The translations under genes and the position numbers were made by a program. From contig JAJEKB010021013.1 in NCBI GenBank assembly GCA_022393335.1, forward strand, positions 1,183,812-1,247,811: 64,000 nucleotides of DNA, written 5' to 3'. The notes beneath the pieces are model-generated. The model saw nothing but the letters and a program-made list of their open reading frames with translations. It was not told the DNA's origin and did not search any database. Below are positions 23,917-34,079 of this stretch, piece after piece (the stretch's first letter is position 1; each line of letters starts with the position of its first letter). This DNA is from Macrotrachela quadricornifera (taxonomy: Eukaryota > Rotifera > Eurotatoria > Philodinida > Philodinidae).

Positions 23917-26560
23917 GTCTGTCAGATTCACAAGACACACATCATATCTGTTGAATACAGAAGTTACAATTTTTGAATAGGATCTTGATTTCATTTAGCC
24001 ATTTCTCGTGCATTCATCTTAAAATGATCAAGTCAACGTATTAGCTCTGAAAAAGAGAGAGAATATTTGAATGAAGTATTGGTGTGAAATGTTCATCAGC
24101 TATAGGATCAATATTATTCTTGAGAGTTCAATGTTCTGCTTCTTCAGCAACAACAATATGTGGATAAAGTCATGGATAAAATCATTCTTTGTACACGAAA
24201 CCACCGTTTATAACTCTGTCTAAGTGTTTGTTAGTGTAATCGAGTGAGCTATTTGAAGATATCTTCGTCATAATGATTCATTTGACATGTAGACAATGGA
24301 ATATGGCATTGATGGAATGATTGAGAATCCTGTGTAATATTAGAATAGAGAGATTGTTCGAAGTATTTGTTTATTATGTCTGCATCAACAATGTCATCCA
24401 TATTAGAACTTATTTGAGATGGGAGTAAATATTGAAATAGATTGGTATTAATTTAGATAAATCTTTTCTGATATAATCATCAATCGATTGAAAAGATATG
24501 CATCCGTATTTCTGATGCAGGAAAACATCTGCACAATTGCTTGATGTAGATAGGCAATATCCGTATGACATTCATTCAGCATGGATATCGTTGTTTTGAG
24601 TGTTTTCCATAATGTGAATAAGATATTTCAATACTTTTATTGTCTGTTATATTCGGTTTCAAGCAGTCTTGAATTGTATGATTGATTGTAAAGATTATTC
24701 GTCTCAAGTAAGCAACATATACGAGTGGCTGCATGTTTATTATTATTTAATTTTTATGTGTTCTTTGAAAGTCATAGTAATTGTAAATGGTAATATCAAT
24801 TTCAGATGAGTATTTATATACAACATTAGTAGGAATAATGTTTCGATAATGTATTCATGAATGTTGTGATTAAATTTAAGCCTGTATCTGTAGTTCAATA
24901 AGGTATGTAAATAGACACTTGGTGTGGAGTATTTACTTCTCTAATGAATGGAAATGTTGTGATCAAGCTTAATCTCACTCTCTAATGCCAGCCAGGTATT
25001 TGAACATTTTTTAGGATTTGTTCTTTTTTCGCATCTTCATCAGTCATGCAGATGATTCAGTTTCTTACAAGAAGGTACTATAAAGTAATGGATGAAGTTC
25101 ATAATATGCACGTTTCATTGGTTACATGTTTGTTATTGAAATAACTGTCCTAACAGTTGTCTTTACTGAAACATATAAGTTGAATAGGACAATTGTTTGA
25201 AGTAAACATTTATGTCGTCTTGGTATATGATGGAACCAATTGCATGTATTTGTTCCAAAGTGATCAAAAAAATGGAACAGATTTTTGTTATGACCTATTC
25301 ATTTGTTATATGTCTGTGTACTATTCAATCAAAAGTAGTCATTGTTGTGCTTCAATGAGACAGTGGTATAAATTCTTGGTATGATTTATTCATCTGCTAT
25401 AGGTTTGTGTATCATTCAATCGAAGCAATATCGATTAAGGTTCAATAACATAGAAGCATAGTTTATTTCTATGAACTGTTCATTTATCATGCGTATGTAC
25501 ATCATCCAATCAAAAGCAGTCTTTGTTGATATTCAGTGAATTAGTTAAATAGATTCTTCGTACGAACTATTTATCTATCATGTGTCTGTATATTATTCAA
25601 CCAAAAGTGGTTTCCGTTAAGGTTCAAAAACATAAATGAATAGATTCTTACTGTCAACCAGCCAATTATCATGCATCTGTTTCTCATTCACTGAAGAGTA
25701 GTCTCTGTTGAGACTGAAAAAGATAGTTAAATAAATTTTTGCTCGAAACTTCTCACTTACCATGCATGTATGTATTCTTAGATCAAAAGCAGTCGCTGTT
25801 GACATTCATTGGATTAGTTGAATAGATTCTTGGTATAAACTATTCCTCTGTCATGTGTCTGTGTATCATTCAATCAAAAGCGGTCTCCACTGAGATTCAA
25901 AAACATAGGTGAATACATTCTTACTGTGAACTAGCCATGTATGATGCGTTTATTTCACATTTAATCAAGAGTAGTCTCTGTTGATACTCGAAAAGACAGT
26001 AGAATAAATTTTTGCTCTGAACTACTCATTTACCACGCATGTGTCTATCATTTGATCAAAGGCCATTTTTGATGTGGTTCAATAAGATAGTTGAATACAT
26101 TCTTACTATGAACGATTGATTTACCACGCATCTATGTATCATTCAATCAAAAGTAGTCTTTGTTGAGATTCAGTGAATTAATTGAATAGATTCTTGGTAT
26201 GAACTATTCCTCTGTCATGTGTCTGTGTATCATTCAATCAAAAATGGTCTCCATTGAGGTTCAAAAACACAGTTGAATACATTCTTACTGTGAACTAGCC
26301 ATATATCATGCGTCTGTTTCTCATTCAGTTGAGAATATACTTGGGTTCGAGTTTAGTTAAGTGTTGAATGCAATGTTTGTTTGCACTATGCACTTGCAAT
26401 GGATCTATCCACAATATATTTAACTTCGTATCTTCATTGCGTGCTGGACAAAATAATCGAACACTTGTCAGACTCAATTCATCGGTGACGTTTTCTCTGA
26501 ACAGTTATTCAATGTTAGCTGCTGTTCTTTTGGTAAGAGATGAATATTTGAATAGAGCTC
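23917..26560 (+). repeat. Higher-order block 5 of the array, most homogeneous monomers
   Basis: Landmarks at about 24.13 and 24.74 kb; the TAGTTCTTCATC landmark is missing because the array ends. The 25.3-26.3 kb part holds about a dozen near-identical monomers with CAATCAAAAGCAGTCTTTG, indicating recent local homogenisation. At 26.33-26.55 kb the sequence realigns with 20.43-20.65 kb and 23.28-23.50 kb of earlier blocks and then leaves the array. Confidence 0.65.
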
Positions 26561-26600
26561 TGAGAAGCCGAGAAACGGGTATGTTGCATGCACATGATAT

Positions 26601-27526
26601 ATTGCTTCAAGACACTTAATTAATGCGTCATTTTCTCTTTTTAGATAATTTACAGCCAAGAAGCGATTTCAATAAAGAAGAGACACTTCACTATACTAAC
26701 AGTGAATTTTTTTTAATACTAACATTATTGCCAACTTTCTCTTTGTATTTCAATTCTGCACATTTTTGTAGCTTGTAAATTTTTTAATTTCGATTAAATT
26801 AATAAAGTGTATTGAAGGTATATGATTCGACGGCCTTCTTGGAACCGTAACGATCATCAACAACGTATCTTGCTTTTTTGAAGTAAAAGTAACCAATTCA
26901 GTTGAGCGAATCTACAATTAGAATAAAATTGCAACTGTTTGGATGATCCCTCGAGAATGAGTTCAATTTATAAAAGCAAAGATTTGCTTTTCAGTCAACG
27001 ATATGTTATAAATGCGAGAAATCTATATACATACGCATTCGCACGGTTCAAACACGTGTTAGCTTTGTCATTGTTTCTTTCGTGTTTTTCTCCATCCTTC
27101 GTACACGAAACTTTTGCTTATCTTACAATGGTATAATCGTTTTTTCGATACATCTTGCCTAGAGAGAAAACAAAACTAATATCAATGACTCAACGAGGAA
27201 TCAACTGCACAATGATAACTACCACTGAACAGATTTACATAAAGCTATTGTAAACAAAAGTATTATACAAACTGAAACTAGTAGAGCAACTGAGTAAGTA
27301 GTTTAAGAAGGAATTATTATCAGTGATGATTATGATATTATTGGTACAAAAAGAGTATCACTCACGAGGGAGCATCCCCAGATGCCCCACTACTATTCCA
27401 TTCGATCATACATCATTCGACAGAGGCATTTGGATAGATTAAAAGGATTTCGGCCGACAGCTTATCCTTCAGGATTTAGAGCCATTTCACTAGAATTCTA
27501 GCCTATAGCATCGTATACACAAATGC
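26601..27526. other. Right flank of the array with poly(A)-type signals
   Basis: AATAAA occurs at 26671-26676 and 26801-26806, on the strand that the signal-peptide ORF and TATA box would need. Beyond these the sequence is non-repetitive, with no gene I can support; a 65-codon plus frame at 26939 has no family features. Confidence 0.35.
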
Positions 27527-27808
27527 AACGAATGATGATATTTAGGCCTGAGATTTTGTGCCCAAGCATAGACCTACTTGTAACTAGAATATCCTGAAAT
27601 TTTCAGCTCAAAAAATGCTTCCTTCTCGAGATCTTGAATTTCCAAAAAACGTAAAACTCGACCATGTTTCATTGGATGTAAGTGTTTTTTGGAAATTCAA
27701 TATTTCGAGAAGGAATCAGTTTTTTGAGCTGAAAATTTCAGGATATTCTAGTTACAAGTAGGTCTATTTTTGAACACAAAATCTCAAGCCTAAATATCGT
27801 TATTCGTT
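27527..27808. repeat. Foldback inverted repeat, ~124-bp arms
   Basis: Left arm 27527-27650 and right arm 27684-27808 are reverse complements with few mismatches (outer ends AACGAATGATGATATTTAGG against AACGAATAACGATATTTAGG; inner ends TTTCCAAAAAAC / GTTTTTTGGAAA), separated by a 33-bp loop. No clear target duplication and no ORF. It fits a small foldback element (MITE), or a source of hairpin RNA if transcribed. Confidence 0.75.
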
Positions 27809-27929
27809 ACCGTGCCGATATCTATATATCACCTCTTATTGACTTCCTTATAACCTTCATCTGACCTTGCTTTCTTCTACTCTCTTTCTCCTATCTCTTT
27901 TGTTACTTTCTTGTGGATATATCTCTCGT

Positions 27930-28013
27930 GACCGATGTATATATACCATGAATATATAGAAAATAAAGAAGTTGTGACCAATACACGTTTGTTGTTACAT
28001 GGCGACCCTGGCA
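27930..28013 (+). promoter_or_regulatory. Possible LTR end with primer-binding site
   Basis: In order: TATATATA at 27938-27945, AATAAA at 27962-27967, then a stretch ending in ...TTGTTACA at 27999, directly followed by TGGCGACCCTGGCA (28000-28013). An LTR normally ends in CA and is followed within a few bases by a PBS starting TGG; TGGCGACC is the opening of the PBS of some Ty3/gypsy-type elements. The other LTR edge and a partner LTR were not found in the window, so this is tentative. Confidence 0.35.
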
Positions 28014-28086
28014 AAATAAACCACGCACTTCTGATCAAAAAGAAGAAACAAAATTTTTGGGCAATCTGTCGATTATACATTTTTAA

Positions 28087-28866
28087 ATTTCGATACCATG
28101 TCGAAGCTGGTCAATTAGACAAGTTAAGAAGCGTTTACTCTTCTCAAAACAAAGACTTAATAAGAATATATCCTTCGATAAATTAAATGGTGTGTGTCTT
28201 GATTGTATTTATCTACATGCACATGTAATCAATAAATGCAAACACACAGTATGTATCAACTGTTTATATGAAGCAATTGACAAAAAGATTGAACTTCAAA
28301 GAGCGGTATTTATATGTTCGCAATGCGAAAAGTTGAATGAACATCAAACTCGTGTAGAACCAACGTCGAGTCAAGAATCAAACGCAAACCAAGAAGAAAA
28401 CGAATTAATCAAGCAGCTATCGAAATTAGAACAAGAAGAATTAAATGAACAATAAACAGAATCAATGCTGGCTCTGAACGATACTCATGAAAGCGATTCA
28501 ACATGGTCAGTTGGAAATGAATCGTGGCTGATGCATGAAATTAAAGCTCAAAGAAAAATTTTCGCCCGGAAAGAATGTGCAAAACAACTCATAATAAATC
28601 AAACCACCGAAAATATGAATGATTGGTGCTGTTAACAAACTTTAGAAGGTGATTTATCATGGCCCAACGGAACAGAGTCATGGCATGTTCATCAAAGCAA
28701 ACCACAACTCGATCGATTTAAGACTATACTGGCTTTGAAGACTGAAAAATTGGATGATTCTGAAAATTTATTAAAAGTTTCAGCTCATTATTCACCAGCT
28801 GAACAAGTACCCCGAACTAATTCCAACAGCGATCCTCCAACAAAGTCAACGGAAAAAAGAAACATG
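28087..28866 (+). pseudogene. RING-finger protein pseudogene
   Basis: One frame is coherent from 28087 to the edge of the 4-kb element at 28867, interrupted only by TAA at 28453-28455 and TAA at 28633-28635. The N-terminal part has a RING-type zinc finger: C-x2-C (CLDC), then CKHTVCINC (C-x-H-x2-C-x2-C), then CSQC, i.e. C-x2-C...C-x-H-x2-C-x2-C...C-x2-C. A Q/E-rich helical stretch, a W-containing central part and a polar tail follow. RING fingers usually bind E2 enzymes in ubiquitin ligases. There is no ATG in frame before the RING, so a 5' exon is missing or the start is lost. Both stops differ from CAA (Gln) by one base. It starts about 70 bp after the PBS-like site, where gag would be expected in an LTR element. 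Confidence 0.55.
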
Positions 28867-29259
28867 CACTCTAAAAAAAAAAGGATTTTTACCGAACCAA
28901 AAAAGGATCTTCCCCTCGATACACGGGAAGATCCTTTTTTGGTTTCGGAGCTAGATGGTTTGGAGCCGAACCATAACTGAAAAAAGCAAGAAAAAAGGTT
29001 TGGTAGCAAAGGTTTCGTTCGAAACCTTTCAAATCATCGTATGAAATGGTTCGGTAGAGATCCCGCTGAACTCGTTTAAACCGAGGTTTCGCATTGACCC
29101 TTAGCTACTAAACCATTCAAACCTATCCACAGAAAGGTTTGGTAAAAAATCTTTAGCGCCGAACCTTTTTAGTACAGTACCTAGAAGGTTCTATGCTGAC
29201 CAAAGCTGCGGAACCATCTATATAGGTATTTTCCTTTTGGTTCGCTATTATTTTTATAC

Positions 29260-29760
29260 TACTCAAGGGGGCAAAACAGACCTATAAGTGGACGTATGAA
29301 TTTTAAAAAATATAATTTTTTTCATAGGACCGGAATAGACTTATGAGTGAATAGGAAGATTTTAAAAATCATGGGTAACCTTTTAGCTCTTTATAGGTTG
29401 AAATGATCGTGTGAGTGGATTGGAAAAGTTTAAACAATATTAGTAATAGAATTTTACTATAAAGGATGAAAGGATCATATCAGTGCAGAAGAAAATTTAA
29501 AAAAATATTTGCAATGTGATTCATTATAAAGATTGAATGGGTCCTGTTGGTGTATATGAAAATTTTAAGAAAATTTAGTAATTGCATTTCAACATATACA
29601 TCGAGGGTGATGTGTTGGTAGATTCGAATTTTTTAAGAGGAAGTAGTATGGGATTTTAATCTTGAGGCTAACATTGACTTGGTAGTGGATATGATAATTT
29701 GTGGTAAAATTTTTTATTTGAGTTTAATAAATAAGGTATAGTAGACTCAGGAGTGAGTAT
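29260..29760 (+). repeat. Degenerate ~65-70 bp tandem repeat inside the 4-kb element
   Basis: Six or so units with the pattern TATAGGTTGAATGATC.TGTGAGTG.AT..GAAAATTTTAAAAAATATTAGTAAT; units near 29310, 29380, 29450, 29515, 29585 and 29660. Different in sequence from the palindromic right-end array. Confidence 0.55.
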
Positions 29761-31249
29761 GTAGGCTTTATGAAAAACAATGACTGAATTTTATTGTGTC
29801 GCGTGAAATGCACGTAATTGTTGATATTAGCATTTGAAGAATATTTACTAACGTAACCTTTCCGTGTTTGTTGTAATAGAGCTATCTGTTAACGGAAATA
29901 TTTAGGAAAAATGAATATCCTTATTTTAGTATATGAATAAATTACAGTTATAGGTTAGGATGAAGAGGTGTAGAAAATTATTCACCTCATTTTAAGATCT
30001 GTATTAGATATACATATTCAAAAATAGAAATCTTGTTTCTTGTTTAAGCTTAGAAATTTTTATGTACAAAATTTGATCAGTGCGAAAAACGAAAATAGTT
30101 AACAAAAAGACGATGATTAACTTAAAATTGAACAATATATATATAAATAATAGTTTTATTTGAAATCTGAATTATTATCTTCTTTGAAAAACTGGGTATT
30201 TCCTTTTTTCTGGATTAAAGGAACTTTTTTATATTTGATATTCTAATTAAATTTAAAGGTGATAAGATTTGTTTGAATACTTTTATCGTTTAACATTTGA
30301 AACAATTAATTAGCTCCTTCACCTACACTCTCACTTTTATGTTCGTTCTGTGAACAATCAAATGCTTGTCGACTCTAATATATAAAAGAAAAGAATTAAT
30401 AATGGATATTTGATTGGACATATATTCGATCACTTATCTATTTATAATACACTATTAACGAATACCAACGACATCTTTCCAATCAATAAGCTACATTGAG
30501 ATAAATAGTTTAGAAACAAAAAGAGTTAACCAACGTTTATCTCAAATCGCTATAAACTGAAAATATAAATTTAACTAAGTGGTCAATTATTAAAACAATC
30601 ATTAGTCAGTTTATAAATATTATTATCTGCTCTATCGAACATTAAATTTATTCTTCATCTTTCGCAATTTCTAATGATGATGCAGATCAATACTGCGTTC
30701 TACAAAAAACATCTACTTTATACACTAATCTGCTTATATCAATATAATTATATTCAAGCGAAAAAACAAATATCTATATGTTTATCTTATGTATCATGTT
30801 ACTTTTTATTTCATTATTTGCTCACACTTTGCCACTTAATTCTTTATATCATATTTCGTATTTTTCAGATTTCCTAACCGATCAATACTTTTTTTTCAAA
30901 TTAATGAAATTCACAATATATTACTCGTTTTGAAGTGTGATATCGATTTCTGCGAGTTTATTCCTTCTTTGATGTTCTTGAGTATTCTCATTAGAACTTT
31001 TGGATGTGATATTTTCAAGTAAATGAAAACCATACTAAAAGTGCACATATCAATGATAGATTTAAAATTTTTATCACAGGGTTCAACTTTGAATAACGAT
31101 GCTTTCGCCCTCTATCCGATAGAATATCGGCTCATTTTTGACCATTTCCTCTGGGAAAAATTGAAAACAAGATGCAAAAAACGAGCGATCACACTAAGCT
31201 TTCTCTTCGTTGAGCCAGTCACTAGCATCTATTAATTGTCTGGTGTACC

Positions 31250-32780
31250 GTGTACTAAACTCTGAAAATTTTCACGAAACTATTTATCGTTTCGCGGAAT
31301 CTATATTAAATTACTTGAAAGCATATGAACTGATTCATAGTTTTCAATAAATTCTACGAAACCTTTATCGACTACATGAAACCTTAATAGTTCAGCATAA
31401 ACTGCGCGGTACCATTCAGAAATACACGAAACTACTCATAGTTTGGCATAGATTCTGCTGAACCCTTACCAACTATACAGAACCATTGATAGTTTGGCAT
31501 AAATTCTGCCAACCTTCGGGTTACTAAACGAAACTATTGATAGTTTCGTATACACTCTGCCAAACCTAGAGCTACTGTACGAAACCGTTGACAGTTTTGA
31601 AAACTGTACGGTACCATTCAGAGATGTAGGAAACTGCTTATCGTTTGGCATAAACTATGCCGAACCTTTAACTACTATGGGGAACCATTGATGGTTTCAT
31701 ATAAGTTTTGCCAAACTTTGTGCGACTGTACGAAACTCATGGCAGTTTCGCAATAATTTTTCCAAACCTCAAGAAACTGTACGAAACTAACGGCCGTTTT
31801 GCAAAAGCTATACCGAACCATTTTCAAGTACACGAAACTAAATATCGTTCCGTGTGATCAAGACGAAACCTTCGTGTGAAGTACCGCATTCTAGAAGGTT
31901 TTGCGTTACAAGTACGAAACCATCTCTTAATGGAAAGCACTATGAATTGTTCGGTAAAAAGTATACAGAACCAATGCCCCACATCACGAAGCTAAATAAT
32001 GTTTAGTATTACGCGTGCGAATCCTGTGTTGTTCTACTGAACTGTGAATGCTTCTGTATAATTTGTACTCTACCTTCATGGGTTTAGAGGAAACTATGGT
32101 TCGTTTCGTGTAGATAAACGAAACCTTCATATAAACAATCGAAGGATAGAAGGTTTCGCATAACAAATACTGAACCCTTAGAAACGTAAATAGGCTGTCA
32201 TCGGTTTAGTAGACGATATACTGAACCATCACAAGTCTGGTGATAAACCTGCTAAGCCTTCAATGAATTTTCGAAGCTTTTAAAGATTCGCGCAACTTAT
32301 ACAAAAGTGAAAGACGATCAGTATCAAATCTACTGAACCTTCAATAAGTATCCGAACTCCTCGGGGTTTCGAATGAATCTTACCGAGCTACCCAGGATCC
32401 GAGTACTTCGCACTAAACTTTCAATGTTTATACTAAACCATGCTTGGTTTGGGTGAACGTGTTTTGAACTTTTTGAAAACTTACGAACCCTCAATGGTAT
32501 CGTACAAAATAGCCTGAGCCATCAGAAGTCCTACGAAACCAGGAATAGTTTGCTAGAAAATACACTAAACTCACTGTGAGACTACGAAACCGCTGATGGT
32601 TCTGTGGACATGGTACAGAACTATGAATAGTTTTGCGTACCATACAGAAAACCGTTAGATGGCTTTTTTGCCGACTGCGAAACCTTCTCAACACTACTGA
32701 ACCTAAAATAGTTCAGTAGATCAAGAACGAAACCTTTTTCAATTTTTCGAACTTAAAAACATTCGGTGAAAGCATAGAAA
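31250..32780 (+). repeat. Palindrome array of ~52-bp units (right subterminal region)
   Basis: Units of 51-53 bp with the form GAAACTATTGATAGTTTCGT, then ATAAATTCTGCCAAACC, then ..GCTACTGTAC. The first half of each unit is a short inverted repeat: the clearest is CGAAACTATTGATAGTTTCG at 31529-31548 (9-bp arms). Others keep pairing with different bases, e.g. GAACCATTGATGGTTTC near 31683. The last part (32.2-32.8 kb) is more degenerate. Confidence 0.65.
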
Positions 32781-32821
32781 ACCTTCTGAGTTTGGTAAAA
32801 CACCAATTTTTTTTTAGAGTG

Positions 32822-33196
32822 TACTTTCAAATTCATAAGAACTAGTTGTACTTTCATTTTCATTGGATAAGATTTCGTCAGAATCTCAATCCATTATATT
32901 TTAGAAAACAGTTAGGTTTCATCACGACACAATGAGTCAAAGCACGAATTTTTCAGAAATTTAGGTTTTTCAAGAAAACTTTCTAAAATCAAATGAACAT
33001 ACCCTAGTGCACTTTTTGATATTGTTTATTCATACCAGTGTCTATACAATCTTGCACAATTATATCTTGGCTACGAACATTTGTTGAAAAGATTCCTTCT
33101 AGATCTTAAAAACCACAAACATATTTGAAATTTTTTGAAAATTAGAAATTTTCGCTAGGTGGGACATATGTGTCCTACCGGAAGTCAAAGGGTTAA
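32822..33196 (-). pseudogene. 5' end of a piggyBac-like element (terminus plus N-terminal fragment)
   Basis: Read on the minus strand, TTAA at 33193-33196 is followed by CCCTTTGACTTCC and an inner palindromic GGACACATATGTCC segment, which looks like a piggyBac-type terminal repeat beside its TTAA target. About 300 bp inside, an ATG at 32892-32894 opens a short acidic, Ser-rich frame (DSDEILSNENESTTSSYEFES) typical of piggyBac transposase N-termini; a TGA is its third codon. The frame ends at the CACTCT element, and no catalytic domain follows. Confidence 0.5.
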
Positions 33197-33247
33197 TGGG
33201 ACGAACTCTCAGAATCGCTTCTGGAAATTTATTGTTTCAATATTTTT

Positions 33248-33420
33248 GCCGCCGAAGGCGGCTACGTTCCAGAGACCGAAACGGGACGGGGATCGATTTT
33301 GGCGGGGCGGGGCGAGGCGGGGCGAGGGAACACTATAAGGGAGACGGGGCGAGGCGAGGAAACTAACAAAAAGACGAAGCGGGGCGGGGTTTAGTCACTT
33401 CCCCGAAAAATCCCCGACAA
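33248..33420 (+). repeat. G-rich patch with GGGGCGGGGC repeats and a perfect small hairpin
   Basis: Begins with GCCGCCGAAGGCGGC (33248-33262, 6-bp stem, GAA loop). Then come many runs of four G spaced by 1-6 bases (GGGGCGGGGCGAGGCGGGGC and similar) and, at the end, CCCCGAAAAATCCCCG. Strongly G-skewed in an AT-rich region, so it satisfies the simple G-quadruplex rule. It lies 660 bp upstream of the hAT transposase and could be the subterminal region of that element. Confidence 0.6.
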
Positions 33421-34079
33421 TGAGAAGTCCAGTACGAGTAATTGTATGAAAACTTAGTAACCTAATAATAAATATAAATTTATACGATAGATGACTCTGC
33501 GTGACAGGAAATAATCTTCACATAGGTCGAATGCTATGGCAGACAACCGACCAATCATAGCAGTCGTCTATAACCAATCAATTCGATCAAGTATATGATA
33601 AATGAAAAATTAATTTAATTAAAAATTAATTATCGATGACGTGATACGGATATTCACGTATATATTTATATTTCTATATGGCTCTTTGTTCCCTTTTTCT
33701 TCGAACGATATTATCATCAATATTTTCTCTCTTTAGGCATCGTCTCTCTTTAATGATATCATCCATTGTGTTCTTTCTTGAAAGTGATATCAACTAGCTC
33801 TCTTTATATTTTGCCTTTGTTCTTCAGATATATTTAAACCATGGTCGAACTTAGAATAAACATCAGTATCGAAATCAACACATATTGCTGATTTATCATT
33901 TGAATATTTTATCATCGTATTGGTAAGTTGCTTTTAAATAGACATGCATACATAAAATTATCAACCTAATATTTTTCAATATAAGATGAACCATCGTACT
34001 TCTTTCTCTTAGAAAATAATTATTTCAAACCTATTTTTTGTTGTAGATTGATTAAGTCTACTTCAATATTTGTCCACAA
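33421..34079. other. AT-rich leader between the G-rich patch and the hAT transposase
   Basis: No ORF of note. CT-rich lines (CTCTCTTTAGG, CTTTCTTGAAAG) may contain a promoter or a 5' intron of the hAT element; the sequence just before the ATG at 34080 includes TTTTTTGTTGTAG, a possible 3' splice site. Confidence 0.3.

Larger units (their letters stand above)
9930..26600 (+). repeat. Giant degenerate tandem array of ~85-95 bp monomers
   Basis: Monomers share a core of the form TTGAATAG(A/T)TTCTTGG, then TATGAACTATTCATTTGTCATG, then a CTGTGTATCATTCAATC-like stretch, then AAGCAGTCTTTGTTGAGATTCA before the next core. Spacing between successive cores is near 90 bp at the left end (for example cores near 10692, 10782 and 10874) and somewhat shorter at 25.3-26.3 kb. 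The left third (to about 13.6 kb) is simple tandem; the rest is organised in five higher-order blocks. All six frames are broken by stops; the longest open stretches (85-107 codons) are not shared by all blocks. The array is bounded on the left by the signal-peptide ORF and on the right by poly(A)-type signals. Mostly A/T; no transposase, no simple microsatellite. Confidence 0.85.
28867..32821. mobile_element. 3.96-kb non-autonomous element with CACTCT termini
   Basis: Left end CACTCTAAAAAAAAAAGG at 28867; the right end, read in reverse, is CACTCTAAAAAAAAATTGG ending at 32821. Both ends continue with TTTTTACC(G/A)AAC(C/T) and are rich in GGTTTCG / CGAAACC words in inverted orientation: about 390 bp at the left, about 1.55 kb at the right. 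No transposase and no ORF over 70 codons inside. Termini beginning CACTN with repetitive subterminal regions recall CACTA/EnSpm- or Chapaev-type DNA transposons; no clear 2-4 bp target duplication is visible (ATG on the left, TAC on the right). It truncates the RING pseudogene on the left and a piggyBac-like fragment on the right. Confidence 0.6.

Noticed and set aside
10580..26310. Array monomers as currently coding micro-exons of a secreted protein
   Set aside because: The segment between acceptor-like and donor-like words is 23 nt, which breaks phase at every joint, and in the homogeneous 25.3-26.3 kb monomers it contains stops in all three frames; the donor GT is absent in many units.
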